From NCBI GenBank assembly GCA_020851235.1, contig JADZDD010000006.1:1-64000 (forward strand): DNA of 64,000 nucleotides. Direction: 5' to 3'. The translations under genes and the position numbers were made by a program. The notes under the pieces are model-generated. The model saw only the letters and a list, made by a program, of their open reading frames with translations. It made no database searches and was not told the origin of the DNA. The stretch comes from Burkholderiales bacterium (GTDB lineage Bacteria; Pseudomonadota; Gammaproteobacteria; Burkholderiales; Casimicrobiaceae). Below, piece by piece: positions 51,078 to 59,937 of this stretch (its first letter is position 1; each line of letters starts with the position of its first letter).

Positions 51078-52325
51078 ATGGCACTCATCGTCCAGAAATA
51101 CGGCGGCACGTCGGTCGGCTCGACCGATCGCATCAAGAACGTCGCGCAGCGCGTCGTCCACCATCACCGGCAGGGACATCAGGTCGTCGTCGTCCTCTCG
51201 GCGATGTCCGGGGAGACGAATCGGCTGCTCGCGCTCGCCAAGGAGATCTCGAGCAATCCGTCGCCGCGCGAGCTCGACGTGATCGCCGCAACCGGCGAGC
51301 AGGTCACGATCGGATTGCTCGCCATCGCCCTTCACGAGCTCGGCGTGAAGGCGCGGAGCTACACCGGCGCTCAGGTGCGCATCCTCACCGACAACGCGCA
51401 TACCAAGGCGCGGATCCTCGACATCGACGGGTCGACCATGCAGCGTGACCTCGACGACGGCGTGGTCGTGATCGTCGCCGGCTTCCAGGGTGTCGACGCC
51501 GAGGGCAACATCACCACGCTCGGGCGCGGTGGCTCGGACACTTCCGCCGTCGCGCTTGCCGCGGCGCTCGAGGCCGACGAGTGTCAGATCTACACCGACG
51601 TCGACGGCGTGTACACGACCGATCCGCGGATCGTGCCTGAGGCGCGGCGCCTCAATACCATTACCGTCGAAGAGATGCTCGAGATGGCGAGCCTGGGGTC
51701 GAAGGTGCTGCAGATCCGCTCGGTCGAATTCGCGGGCAAGTACAAGGTCAAACTGCGCGTGCTGTCGTCGTTCGATGCCCCCGACTCGCAGGCGCCGGGC
51801 ACGCTCATCACGTTCGAGGAGGACGAGAACATGGAACAGGCCATCATCTCCGGTATCGCGTTCAGCCGTGACGAGGCGAAGATCTCCGTCATGGGCGTGC
51901 TCGACAAGCCGGGAGTCGCGCACGCGATCCTGGGGCCGATCGCCGCGGCGAACATCGACGTCGACATGATCGTGCAGAACATCGGCGCGTCGGGGCAGAC
52001 TGACTTCTCGTTCACCGTCCAGCGCACCGAGTACCAGCGCGCGCTCGCTGTGCTCGCCGCCGAGCGCACCAAGGGCTTCACCGCTCGCGAGATCATCGGC
52101 GACGACAAGATCTGCAAGGTCTCGGTCGTCGGCATCGGCATGCGCTCGCACGTCGGCATCGCCTCGAAGATGTTCAAGACGCTCGCCGACGAGGGCATCA
52201 ACATCAAGATGATCTCCACCTCCGAGATCAAGATTTCCGTCGTGATCGACGAGAAGTACCTGGAGCTCGCCGTTCGCGTCCTGCACAAGGCATTCGAACT
52301 CGACCGCGAAGACGTCGCTGTCTAG
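51078..52325 (+). CDS. lysC: Aspartate kinase
   Basis: A 415-residue enzyme that phosphorylates aspartate, the first step to lysine, threonine and methionine. The N-terminus [14 protein letters not shown] is diagnostic; [18 protein letters not shown] is in the kinase domain, and two ACT regulatory domains follow ([38 protein letters not shown]). Length matches single-function proteobacterial LysC. tRNA-Ser follows after 88 bases. No lysine riboswitch is visible: only 19 bases separate it from fabF. Confidence 0.97.
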   Translation: MALIVQKYGGTSVGSTDRIKNVAQRVVHHHRQGHQVVVVLSAMSGETNRLLALAKEISSNPSPRELDVIAATGEQVTIGLLAIALHELGVKARSYTGAQVRILTDNAHTKARILDIDGSTMQRDLDDGVVVIVAGFQGVDAEGNITTLGRGGSDTSAVALAAALEADECQIYTDVDGVYTTDPRIVPEARRLNTITVEEMLEMASLGSKVLQIRSVEFAGKYKVKLRVLSSFDAPDSQAPGTLITFEEDENMEQAIISGIAFSRDEAKISVMGVLDKPGVAHAILGPIAAANIDVDMIVQNIGASGQTDFSFTVQRTEYQRALAVLAAERTKGFTAREIIGDDKICKVSVVGIGMRSHVGIASKMFKTLADEGINIKMISTSEIKISVVIDEKYLELAVRVLHKAFELDREDVAV

Positions 52326-52367
52326 CGCAGCACGCGCGAGGGTGCCCGCACGGCCGGGGTGCCCCGG

Positions 52368-52373
52368 TATAAT
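52368..52373 (+). promoter_or_regulatory. TATAAT -10 element upstream of tRNA-Ser
   Basis: A perfect TATAAT lies 40 bases before the mature tRNA 5' end, in the lysC-tRNA gap. The -35 position shows only a poor match. Transcription here would leave a 5' leader of about 33 bases for RNase P. Confidence 0.5.
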
Positions 52374-52413
52374 GCGATGCGCTACGCCGCCGGACCCCAC
52401 CCGGCGGCGATAC

Positions 52414-52507
52414 GGAGACGTGGCCGAGTGGTCGAAGGCACTCCCCTGCTAAGGGAGCATGCGGGCTAAAACCTGCATCGAGGGTTCGAATCCCTCCGTC
52501 TCCGCCA
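52414..52507 (+). tRNA. tRNA-Ser (anticodon GCU)
   Basis: A 94-base class II tRNA. The acceptor stem pairs GGAGACG (52414-52420) with CGTCTCC (52497-52503), followed by discriminator G and an encoded CCA. The anticodon loop CTGCTAA within the stem CTCCC/GGGAG reads GCU, decoding AGC/AGU. The long variable arm and GGTTCGAATCC T-loop are present. The serS product at 31.5 kb charges it. Confidence 0.98.
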
Positions 52508-52556
52508 TGATCATTCTGATGCGCGTGACTCGGGTCGGGGCGCGTGGAGCGCTGGC

Positions 52557-52871
52557 ATGAGACTGATGGTTCTCCTGACCATGCTGGCCTTGGGAGGCTG
52601 CGGCGGCTCGGCATCCGACGCGAAGCTCGCGCAGTGCCTCCAGGGTGCCGCGGACGCCCTCGACAAATCGCATCAGGCGCTCGGTGCGCCCGCGGCGCTC
52701 GACTTTGACAGCCTGCAACGGATCGTCACGGGCGCGCGGAGCGACTTGGGTGCTGGCATTCGCGGCGATCCGCAGGCGCGGGTATCGGTGAGCGTATTGA
52801 GCGGGAAGATCCGCATCTGGGCGAACTGCGGCGGCAAGGAGGGCACCCGCGACTGGGTGCCTCGACCGTAG
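52557..52871 (+). CDS. Small putative lipoprotein
   Basis: A 104-residue protein with a lipoprotein signal (MRLMVLLTMLALGGC; lipobox LGGC, Cys15). The mature part is a short alpha/beta region with two further cysteines (Cys27, Cys91). I recognise no family. It sits 50 bases after the tRNA and is probably transcribed alone. The acylated N-terminus would place it in the inner or outer membrane facing the periplasm. Confidence 0.7.
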   Translation: MRLMVLLTMLALGGCGGSASDAKLAQCLQGAADALDKSHQALGAPAALDFDSLQRIVTGARSDLGAGIRGDPQARVSVSVLSGKIRIWANCGGKEGTRDWVPRP

Positions 52872-53408
52872 CGTCTCGCCTCGGGATCGGCTGGCGTCGA
52901 GGGTGCCTTCGGTTCCTGCCTGCGGCGCCGGCGCCAGAATCGTGACGATGACTGCACAGGATCGCGTCGGTCGCCAGGGTCTCGCGGACGGCGACCGCCA
53001 CGGGCCTGCGCAGCAGGCGAGGCGCTGATCGCCGATCGCAACGACCATGGTGATGAGACGGGCCACCGAGACGCCGTCCGAAGGGTGCAGGAGGCGTCGT
53101 CCTGGCTTCGAGCGGGAAGCGCTTCGGCCACCCGGTGAGGTTCGAGCCGATGCAGACGCGGTCGGCGGCGGTCCGCATCCGCGGTCCAAATCGCTTGCTC
53201 GATTCGTGCGTCCGTTTTAAGATAGAACGGCGTTCCAGAATCTCGGCAGACCCCGGCGAACAGCGACGGGAGCCTGCGAGTCGAGGGGGGTGGTCGCGGC
53301 CGATCGGCCGTTCCGACCGGCGAGCCTGCAAGGGATGATCCACCGTTGGCGGTCACCAGTTCATCGCGGGAAGGAGCGGGAACGATTGCGCCGGATGCGG
53401 CGTGGCCG
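52872..53408. other. Intergenic region upstream of the ABC-transporter/tetronate operon
   Basis: About 540 bases with no convincing gene. The left half shows nothing recognisable. A promoter and palindromic operator lie at 53195-53235; no TPP or other riboswitch was seen. The permease frame stays open from 53346 with a TTG, so the right end may be coding. Confidence 0.5.
53195..53235 (+). promoter_or_regulatory. Promoter with overlapping IclR-type palindromic operator
   Basis: TTGCTC (53195-53200) and TAAGAT (53218-53223) are 17 bases apart, an acceptable -35/-10 pair. The perfect 11-base palindrome GAACGGCGTTC (53225-53235, odd centre at 53230) covers the expected start site. Palindromes of the GGAACNNCGTTCC type resemble operators of IclR-family repressors, and an iclR gene lies in the downstream operon. 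Confidence 0.55.
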
Positions 53409-54254
53409 ATGACGTCGCATCGCGCGCCCACGTCGCGTCCGCCGGGCGACACGTCGACGCTCGGTGTGTCGCGACGTTCCGCCACGATGAAACTCGTTCG
53501 GCGCATCGCGTGGAACCTGCTCCCGCCGCTCACCTTCGTGGCGATGGTCGGGCTATGGTGGGGCGCGGTCGTGGTGTTCAAGATTCCGGCGTATCTCCTG
53601 CCCGGTCCCGACGCGGTGTTCTCGCGGATCGTGAGCGACGCCGCGCTGCTGTGGTCCCACGGCCAGATCACGCTGCTCGAGATCGTCCTCGGCCTGGGGC
53701 TCACGATCGTCGCTGCGATTCCCCTCGGGCTGCTGATTGCGCTCTCGGCGCTCGCCAAGCAGGTCGTGTATCCGCCGATCATGCTCATGCAGCTCGTGCC
53801 GAAGATCGCGGTTGCGCCGCTGTTCCTCGTCTGGCTCGGCTTCGGCATCGAGTCGAAGGTGCTGCTGACGATCCTCATGACGTTCTTCCCGCTGCTGATC
53901 GCGAGCATCAGCGGCTTCATGATCCTCGACGATCGGCTGCTCTACCTCACACGGTCGATGGGAGCGTCGTGGTGGGACACGTTTCGCTACCTGCGCTTTC
54001 CGGCGGCGCTGCCGGTGATCTTCTCGGGCATCAAGACGTCGGCGACGATCGCCGCGACCGCTGCCATCGTCGCCGAGTTCGTCGGCGCCAATCGCGGGCT
54101 CGGCTACGTGCTGCTGCGCGGGACGAGCTCGATGGACATCGAACTCGTCTTCGCGGTCCTCGTCGTGCTCACCGGCATCGGCATCGCCATCAACTACGTC
54201 GTCGAGTTCTGCGAGTGGGCGATCACGCCGTGGGAGCGCGCGAAGTACAAGTGA
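53409..54254 (+). CDS. NMT1-type ABC transporter permease (SsuC/ThiX-like)
   Basis: A protein of about 281 residues with the MetI-like permease fold. The core shows six helices (LLPPLTFVAMVGLWWGAVVVF, LLEIVLGLGLTIVAAIPLGLLIA, ILMTFFPLLIASISGFMIL and others) and the coupling motif TRSMGASWWDTFRYLRFPAALPVIFSGIKTS. It is the transmembrane part of an importer of the nitrate/sulfonate/taurine/pyrimidine-precursor group. The start is uncertain: ATG here, TTG at 53346, or ATG at 53487 just before the first helix (MKLVRRIAWN), with no clear ribosome-binding site. SBP and ATPase genes follow. Confidence 0.88.
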   Translation: MTSHRAPTSRPPGDTSTLGVSRRSATMKLVRRIAWNLLPPLTFVAMVGLWWGAVVVFKIPAYLLPGPDAVFSRIVSDAALLWSHGQITLLEIVLGLGLTIVAAIPLGLLIALSALAKQVVYPPIMLMQLVPKIAVAPLFLVWLGFGIESKVLLTILMTFFPLLIASISGFMILDDRLLYLTRSMGASWWDTFRYLRFPAALPVIFSGIKTSATIAATAAIVAEFVGANRGLGYVLLRGTSSMDIELVFAVLVVLTGIGIAINYVVEFCEWAITPWERAKYK

Positions 54255-54320
54255 CGGATCACCCCCGGATCCCAACCCACGGGTCGCAAGACCCGCGTAT
54301 CCACCCGTAAAGGAGATCAG

Positions 54321-55325
54321 ATGCACGCTGTCAAGAGGTCGATCGGTATCGGTACGTTGCTCCTGGGCCTCGCCGCCGCAGGAAGCGTGCAGGCCGCGAA
54401 TACGCCGGTGACGTTCCAGCTCAACTGGATGGCCGGGGGATACAACGCGGGCTTCGCCTCGGCGCTCGTCCAGGGCTACTACAAGGACGCGGGGCTCGAC
54501 GTCACGATCGTCCAGGGCAACGGCTCCGGAACCACCGCGCAACTCGTTGCCAACGGGCGCGCGCAACTTGCCTACGCCGATGCTGTCGCGGTCATGCAGC
54601 TGATCGCCAAGGGCGCGCCGATGAAGGTCGTCTCCACGGTGTACCAGTCGAACCCGAGCGCGGTCATGGCGTTGAAGAAGACCGGGATCAAGTCGATCAA
54701 GGACCTCGCCGGGAAGAAGCTCGGCGTGCCTTCCGGCACCTCGCAGACGACGATGCTGCCCTTGCTCCTCAACGCGAACCACCTGAAGGCGTCGGAAGTG
54801 ACGATGATCGAGATGCCGGTCCCGTCGCTGGTGCCGGCGATGCTGCAAGGACAGGTCGACGCCGTCCTGGGGTCGATCGATGCCTACCAGATCCAGGCCG
54901 AGGCGCAGGGCGCGCAGCTCGACGTTTGGCGCTTCGCCGATTACGGCGTGCCGACCGTCAGCACGTCGGTATTCGCAAGCAACGACTTCATCAAGAATCA
55001 CCCGGACGTGCTGAAGAAGTTCGTCGCGGCAAGCCTCAAGGGCTGGAGCTTTGCGATCGACCACCCCGAGCAGGCGATCAAGGATCTGAAGAAGGTGTTC
55101 CCCGAGGTGAACGAGAAGGTCGCCGCCGCGGAACTCGCGGTGATCCGGCCGCTGTTTTGCAGCGGCGGGGCGAAGTTCTTCGGCAAGGGCGAGGACGCGC
55201 TGTGGTCGAAGTCGCAGGAGTTGCTCGCGGAGGTGAAGCTCGTGCCCGCGGGCCAGGATCCGAAGACGTACTACACGCACGACTTCCTGCCGCCGGCCGC
55301 GCAAATGCGCGCCTGCCCGCTGTGA
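54321..55325 (+). CDS. NMT1-type ABC transporter substrate-binding protein
   Basis: A 334-residue periplasmic receptor with a signal peptide (RSIGIGTLLLGLAAAGSVQA). The mature start VTFQLNWMAGGYNAGFASAL and the loops ANGRAQLAYADAVAVMQLI and VPSGTSQTTMLPLLL match the ThiY/SsuA-like NMT1 family. The ligand is unknown; family ligands include pyrimidine precursors, sulfonates and aromatic or sugar acids. An AGGAGA site precedes the ATG. Position between permease and ATPase fits one operon. Confidence 0.9.
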   Translation: MHAVKRSIGIGTLLLGLAAAGSVQAANTPVTFQLNWMAGGYNAGFASALVQGYYKDAGLDVTIVQGNGSGTTAQLVANGRAQLAYADAVAVMQLIAKGAPMKVVSTVYQSNPSAVMALKKTGIKSIKDLAGKKLGVPSGTSQTTMLPLLLNANHLKASEVTMIEMPVPSLVPAMLQGQVDAVLGSIDAYQIQAEAQGAQLDVWRFADYGVPTVSTSVFASNDFIKNHPDVLKKFVAASLKGWSFAIDHPEQAIKDLKKVFPEVNEKVAAAELAVIRPLFCSGGAKFFGKGEDALWSKSQELLAEVKLVPAGQDPKTYYTHDFLPPAAQMRACPL

Positions 55326-55381
55326 GCGCGCGACGTGCCCTGCGCGCGACGGCGTAGCGCGACGTCACCACGGGTCGATTC

Positions 55382-56215
55382 GTGACTCCAGCCCCGAGCA
55401 CGGTTGCACGCTGTGGCGTTCCGATCGCCGTGCGCAGCGTCGCGAAGGTCTTCGGCGAGGACAGCGAGCAGCCCTTCGTCGCCCTCGCCGACGTGTCGCT
55501 CGACATCGAGGCCGGCGAGTTCGTCTCGGTCGTGGGGCCGTCGGGCTGTGGCAAGAGCACGCTCATGCTGATGGTTGCCGGGCTCCTCGCGCGCAGCCGG
55601 GGCGATATCACGATCGCGGGGAAGCTCGTCACCAAACCGGTGACCGACGTCGGCATCGCCTTCCAGGATCACTTGCTCCTCGACTTTCGCACGGCGCTCG
55701 ACAACGTCACGCTGCACGCGGACATTCGCAAGCTGCCCAAGCGCAAGATCGAGGACAAGGCGAGGGAGCTCTTTGCGCAGCTTCGGCTCGAGCCGGCGAT
55801 GGGCAAGTATCCGCGCCAACTCTCGGGCGGCATGCGGCAGCGGGTCTCGCTCATCCGCACGCTCGTGCACGAGCCCTCGCTCATTCTCATGGACGAGCCG
55901 TTCGGCGCACTCGACGCGCTCACCCGGTTGCAGGTGCGCACCGACCTCGAGCAGTTGTGGCTGCGCCGGCGGCCGACGGTGCTCTTCATCACCCACAGCG
56001 TCGAGGAGGCGGTGGGACTGTCCGATCGCATCCTCGTCATGAGTCCGAGCCCGGGCGAGATCGTCGAGGAGATCGTCGTCGAGTTGCCGCGGCCCCGGCC
56101 GATCGTTCTCGGTGAGGTGCCGGAGTTCGCCGCGTACGTCGATCGCATCCATCGGCACTTCGAGCGCCTGGGCGTCCTGCACGGGCTCGACGATCGCGCC
56201 GGCGCGCGCACCTGA
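55382..56215 (+). CDS. NMT1-type ABC transporter ATP-binding protein
   Basis: A 277-residue ATPase with Walker A GPSGCGKST (52-60), signature LSGGMRQRVSLIRTL, Walker B LILMDEPFGALDALTR and the H-loop FITHSVEEAV. These features match the SsuB/TauB subgroup. The start is a GTG. It completes the importer with the two preceding genes; the AroE-like gene follows after 39 bases. Confidence 0.93.
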   Translation: MTPAPSTVARCGVPIAVRSVAKVFGEDSEQPFVALADVSLDIEAGEFVSVVGPSGCGKSTLMLMVAGLLARSRGDITIAGKLVTKPVTDVGIAFQDHLLLDFRTALDNVTLHADIRKLPKRKIEDKARELFAQLRLEPAMGKYPRQLSGGMRQRVSLIRTLVHEPSLILMDEPFGALDALTRLQVRTDLEQLWLRRRPTVLFITHSVEEAVGLSDRILVMSPSPGEIVEEIVVELPRPRPIVLGEVPEFAAYVDRIHRHFERLGVLHGLDDRAGART

Positions 56216-56254
56216 GGCCATGGGCTTCGTGCACCTCACACGCAGGAAACGGCA

Positions 56255-57076
56255 ATGACGATCACGGGCGCGACGCGTCTTTATGCGATCGTCGGCGATC
56301 CGATCGTGCAGGTGCGCTCGCCGGAGGTCTTCACCGAGCGCTTTCGCGCCGCGGGGGTCGATGCGGTGTTTCTTCCCGTGCACGTGCCGGCATCAAGATT
56401 CGAAGCGGTCTTCGCGGCGCTGCTCGAAGTCCGCAATCTCGACGGCCTGCTCGTCACGATCCCGTTCAAGACACGGGCGCTGCCGTTCGCGCGGCACGTC
56501 GGGTCGATGGCGCGTGCAGTCGACGCCATCAATGCGCTGCGTCGCGAGGCGAGCGGGGCCTGGGTGGGCGACATGTTCGACGGCCTGGGCTTCGTGCGCG
56601 CCGTCGAACGCAAGGGATACGGCGTCCGGGGACGGCACGCGGCGCTGTTCGGCGCGGGTGGCGCGGGGAGCGCGATTGCGCACGCGCTGGCGGAGGCGGG
56701 GGTTGCCGCGATCGATCTCATCGAACCGGATGCGGCAAAGGCGCACACGCTGGTCAGCCGGCTGCGCCAGCTCTTCCCGGATCAGGCCTTCGCGATCGTC
56801 GACCGGGTGCCGCCCGGATCGACCCTGGTGGTGAACGCGTCCCCGGTCGGGATGGAGGCGCATGACGGACTGCCGGGCGAACTCGGCGCCCTCGATCCGG
56901 GCACGGTCATCGGCGACGTCGTGATCAGCAAGGCGCCGACACCGATCGTTCGCTTCGCTCTGGATCGTGGCTACGGCCACGTGACCGGAAGCGACATGCA
57001 CGAGGGTCAGGTCGACGCCCTGTTCGACTTCTTCCTCCACCGCGTGACGTCGGCTTCGGCGAGTGCGTCGAGCTAG
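56255..57076 (+). CDS. Shikimate dehydrogenase-like oxidoreductase
   Basis: A 273-residue AroE-fold protein. The NADP(H) loop is FGAGGAGSAIA (from about 132), and NASPVGM and HEGQVDALFDFFL match AroE C-terminal elements. The catalytic Lys72 (VTIPFK) and Asp109 (GDMFDG) are retained, but residues that hold shikimate in E. coli AroE are changed: the first Ser is Val20, the Asn before VT is Leu66, and the Thr before Asp is Phe108. It therefore probably acts on another substrate. It lies between an importer and OtnK/OtnC-like genes, suggesting a C4 acid-sugar dehydrogenase. Confidence 0.85.
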   Translation: MTITGATRLYAIVGDPIVQVRSPEVFTERFRAAGVDAVFLPVHVPASRFEAVFAALLEVRNLDGLLVTIPFKTRALPFARHVGSMARAVDAINALRREASGAWVGDMFDGLGFVRAVERKGYGVRGRHAALFGAGGAGSAIAHALAEAGVAAIDLIEPDAAKAHTLVSRLRQLFPDQAFAIVDRVPPGSTLVVNASPVGMEAHDGLPGELGALDPGTVIGDVVISKAPTPIVRFALDRGYGHVTGSDMHEGQVDALFDFFLHRVTSASASASS

Positions 57077-57097
57077 CGCGCAGCGGAACGACCGGCC

Positions 57098-57937
57098 ATG
57101 GCCCATCTTCCTGCCGAGCGTTGCCTCGCCATCATCGAGCTTCTCGCCGATGGGGCGCGGGCGATGCCCTTGGGCGAGATCGCCGAGCGTCTGGCCCTGC
57201 CCAAGAGCGGCGCGCATCGGCTGCTCGGGACCCTCGTGGATATCGGCTGGGCCGCGCAGGAACCCGACACGGGGTTCTATCGCCTGTCGATGCGTCTTGC
57301 CATCCTCGGACAGCAGTTCTACGTCGCGACCGGCATACCCGATCTGTGCCAGCCGATCCTCGAGGGTCTCGCGCGCGAGTCGCGCGAGTTCGTCCGCCTT
57401 GCGGTCATCGATGGGCATGCGCTCGTGTGGGTCGCGCAGGCGCAGGGCGCATCCGGTGGGCTCATGTACCAGCCGACGCTCACGTCCAATACGGTGCCCC
57501 TGTTTGCGACCGCGAGCGGCAAGGCGTGGCTTGCCACACTGTCGCCGGAAGAGGCGATGCCAATCCTCATGAAAAACGGCGGCCTGCACCCGGCAGGGCA
57601 GTGGGGTCCGAGCGCGGTCAAGACGATCGATGCTTTCTTGCGCGAGTTGAAGGCGACCGTGCAGCGTGGCTTCGGCACCGCGGTGAACGAAGCCGAGTTC
57701 GGCGTGACCGCCGTCGCCGCGCCGATTCGTGGCCGCGCCAGCGGCCCCGTGCTGGGGACGATCAGCATCGCCGGTCCCAGCGCGCGCATCGACGCGCGGC
57801 GCATGAACGCGTTGGGCGCGATGGTGCAGCGCGCCGCGCACGAACTTGCAACCCTGTGGCCCCTGCGTGCCGCGAGAAGTGTTCGCGAGGACGTCGGCGA
57901 CGTCGCGCGGGCGAAGGTCCCGGTCGCCTCGGCCTGA
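57098..57937 (+). CDS. IclR-family transcriptional regulator
   Basis: A 279-residue regulator with an N-terminal winged helix-turn-helix (AERCLAIIELLADGARAMPLGEIAERLALPKSGAHRLLGTL, about residues 5-46) and a C-terminal IclR effector domain (about 80-260; for example GLMYQPTLTSNTVPLFATASGKAWLA). These proteins typically repress a catabolic operon until a metabolite binds. It is inside the operon it likely controls, and a palindromic site lies over the operon's promoter at 53225-53235. Confidence 0.92.
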   Translation: MAHLPAERCLAIIELLADGARAMPLGEIAERLALPKSGAHRLLGTLVDIGWAAQEPDTGFYRLSMRLAILGQQFYVATGIPDLCQPILEGLARESREFVRLAVIDGHALVWVAQAQGASGGLMYQPTLTSNTVPLFATASGKAWLATLSPEEAMPILMKNGGLHPAGQWGPSAVKTIDAFLRELKATVQRGFGTAVNEAEFGVTAVAAPIRGRASGPVLGTISIAGPSARIDARRMNALGAMVQRAAHELATLWPLRAARSVREDVGDVARAKVPVASA

Positions 57938-57946
57938 GGTGATGGC

Positions 57947-59230
57947 GTGGCTTCCCTGCTCCTGGGCTGCATCGCCGACGACTTCACCGGCGCGACCGAT
58001 CTCGCCAGCAATCTCGTGCGAGCCGGGATGCGCGTGGTGCAGACCATCGGCGTGCCCACCGGCACGTTGGCAAGCGACGTCGATGCCGTCGTCGTCGCGC
58101 TGAAGTCGCGCACGATCCCGGCGGCGGACGCCGTCACGCAATCGCTGGCAGCCCTCGCGTGGTTGCGCCGCGTGGGCGCGCGACAGATCTACTTCAAGTA
58201 CTGTTCGACGTTCGACAGCACGCCGGCCGGCAACATCGGACCGGTGGCCGAAGCGCTCCTCGACGCCTTGCACGACGCCCCCGGCGACGCATTCACGATC
58301 GCGACACCGGCGCTGCCGGACAACGGGCGCACCGTATTCCAGGGGCACCTCTTCGTCGGCGATCGCCTCCTGAGCGAAAGCGGGATGCAGAACCATCCGC
58401 TCACCCCGATGCGTGACCCCGATCTCGTGCGCGTCCTGCAGGCGCAGGTCAAGCGCAAGGTCGGCCTCGTCGACCATCGTGTCGTCGCGCAGGGTCCCGT
58501 CGCCATTCGCGCCCGTTTCGATACCCTGCGCGCCGAAGGGGTGGGCATCGCCATCGTCGATGCGATCGACAACGCCGACCTGCGGAGTCTGGGGTCGGCG
58601 CTCGCCGGGATGCCACTGGTCACGGGGGGATCGGGTGTGGCGCTTGGGCTGCCGGCAAATTTTGACATCGCGCCTTCACCCGCGGCCAGCGCGTTGCCGC
58701 CGGCAAGCGGAGGCCGCGCGATCATTGCCGGGAGTTGCTCGTCGGCAACACAGCGGCAGGTGCACCGGTTCGTCCAGGGCGGCGGCGCGGCGTATCGGAT
58801 CGATCCCGGCGCGAAGGGGGTTCGCGACGACGTCGTCGCTGCCGCGCTCGCGTGGTGGGATCGGCAGGGGGCGACGCACGCGTCGCTCTTCTACTCGACG
58901 GCCGATCCCGCGAGTGTTCGCCGTGCCCAGGCGGAACGGGGCGTCGAGGCCGCCGGTGCCTGGGTTGAGAGCGTGCTCGCGCGCATCGCGCAAGGCGTCG
59001 TTGCACGGGGCGTGCGCCAACTCGTCATCGCCGGCGGCGAGACCGCGGGCGCGTGCGTGCAGGCGCTGGGGGTCACGCAACTCCAGATTGGCGCGCAGAT
59101 CGATCCCGGCGTGCCGTGGTGCTACGCGCGAACGGGCGGTGACGATGGCGCAGGCGTCCATCTCGCGTTGAAGTCGGGCAACTTCGGCAGCGACGACTTC
59201 TTCACGAAGGCCTTTGGGATGCTCTCGTGA
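57947..59230 (+). CDS. OtnK-like four-carbon acid sugar kinase (3-oxo-tetronate kinase)
   Basis: A 427-residue kinase of the DUF1537 family. The N-terminus LLLGCIADDFTGATDLASNLV is diagnostic of OtnK/DtnK/LtnK enzymes; CSSATQRQVHRF and VIAGGETAGACVQALGV are the C-terminal nucleotide-binding segments. OtnK phosphorylates 3-oxo-tetronate to its 4-phosphate. The GTG start lies 9 bases after iclR. It overlaps the decarboxylase gene by 4 bases (GTGA), the classical pair. Confidence 0.88.
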   Translation: MASLLLGCIADDFTGATDLASNLVRAGMRVVQTIGVPTGTLASDVDAVVVALKSRTIPAADAVTQSLAALAWLRRVGARQIYFKYCSTFDSTPAGNIGPVAEALLDALHDAPGDAFTIATPALPDNGRTVFQGHLFVGDRLLSESGMQNHPLTPMRDPDLVRVLQAQVKRKVGLVDHRVVAQGPVAIRARFDTLRAEGVGIAIVDAIDNADLRSLGSALAGMPLVTGGSGVALGLPANFDIAPSPAASALPPASGGRAIIAGSCSSATQRQVHRFVQGGGAAYRIDPGAKGVRDDVVAAALAWWDRQGATHASLFYSTADPASVRRAQAERGVEAAGAWVESVLARIAQGVVARGVRQLVIAGGETAGACVQALGVTQLQIGAQIDPGVPWCYARTGGDDGAGVHLALKSGNFGSDDFFTKAFGMLS

Positions 59231-59892
59231 ACGAGACGCGAGCGCGCGAGGAGATCTGCCGGGTCGGGCGCAGCCTGTTCGAGCGCGGCTACGTGCACGC
59301 GACGGCCGGCAACATCAGCGTGCGCCTGGACGACGGCGGCTTTCTCATCACGCCCACCGACGCGTGTCTGGGTTTTCTCGATCCGGCGCGGCTCGCCCGG
59401 CTCGACGCCGCGCAGCGCCATCGCGACGGCGATACGCCGAGCAAGACGATCGCGCTGCACGCGGCGATCTACGCCGCCGCCGCAGCGAGCGATCCCGCGA
59501 CCTCATGCATCATCCACACGCACAGCACGTACTGCGTCGCGCTCTCGCTCGTCGCGCGTGGCCCCGAGCTCATCGCGCCGATCACGCCGTATTTCGTCAT
59601 GAAGGTGGGCCACGTCCCCCTCATCGCCTATGCGCGCCCGGGCGCGCCGACCGCGGCCCACGACGTGGTGGCCGCGATCGAGCGCTACGCGGACGCCGGC
59701 ACCCCGCTTCGGGCGGTGATGCTCGCGCGGCTCGGGCCCAACGTCTGGCACGACACGCCGGCGTCCGCCATGGCGACGCTGGAGGAACTCGAGGAAACCG
59801 CGCGGCTATGCCATCTCGCCGGCGACACCGTGGCGCCCCTCGCGGCGGCGCAGATCGACGAGCTGCGGCAGACGTTCAACGCGCGGTGGTAG
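59227..59892 (+). CDS. OtnC-like aldolase/decarboxylase (3-oxo-tetronate 4-phosphate decarboxylase)
   Basis: A 221-residue class II aldolase-fold protein. His97 and His99 in IIHTHSTYCVALS are zinc ligands, the phosphate-binding TAGNISVRL lies at 26-34, and GHVPLIAYARPG holds further ligand residues. The catalytic Glu of fuculose-phosphate aldolase aligns with Thr74 here (PSKTIALH), which fits decarboxylation rather than aldol cleavage. OtnC converts 3-oxo-tetronate 4-phosphate to dihydroxyacetone phosphate and CO2. It overlaps the kinase gene by 4 bases and ends the operon. Confidence 0.88.
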   Translation: MNETRAREEICRVGRSLFERGYVHATAGNISVRLDDGGFLITPTDACLGFLDPARLARLDAAQRHRDGDTPSKTIALHAAIYAAAAASDPATSCIIHTHSTYCVALSLVARGPELIAPITPYFVMKVGHVPLIAYARPGAPTAAHDVVAAIERYADAGTPLRAVMLARLGPNVWHDTPASAMATLEELEETARLCHLAGDTVAPLAAAQIDELRQTFNARW

Positions 59893-59937
59893 CAACGATC
59901 GGATCGCAGGCCATCGCGCGGCACGATGGGTTGCCGA

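Noticed and set aside
53100-53500. A TPP riboswitch that would mark the NMT1-type importer as a thiamine-precursor system
   Set aside because: No THI-box-like conserved segments were found, and the downstream genes are OtnK/OtnC-like rather than thiamine genes.
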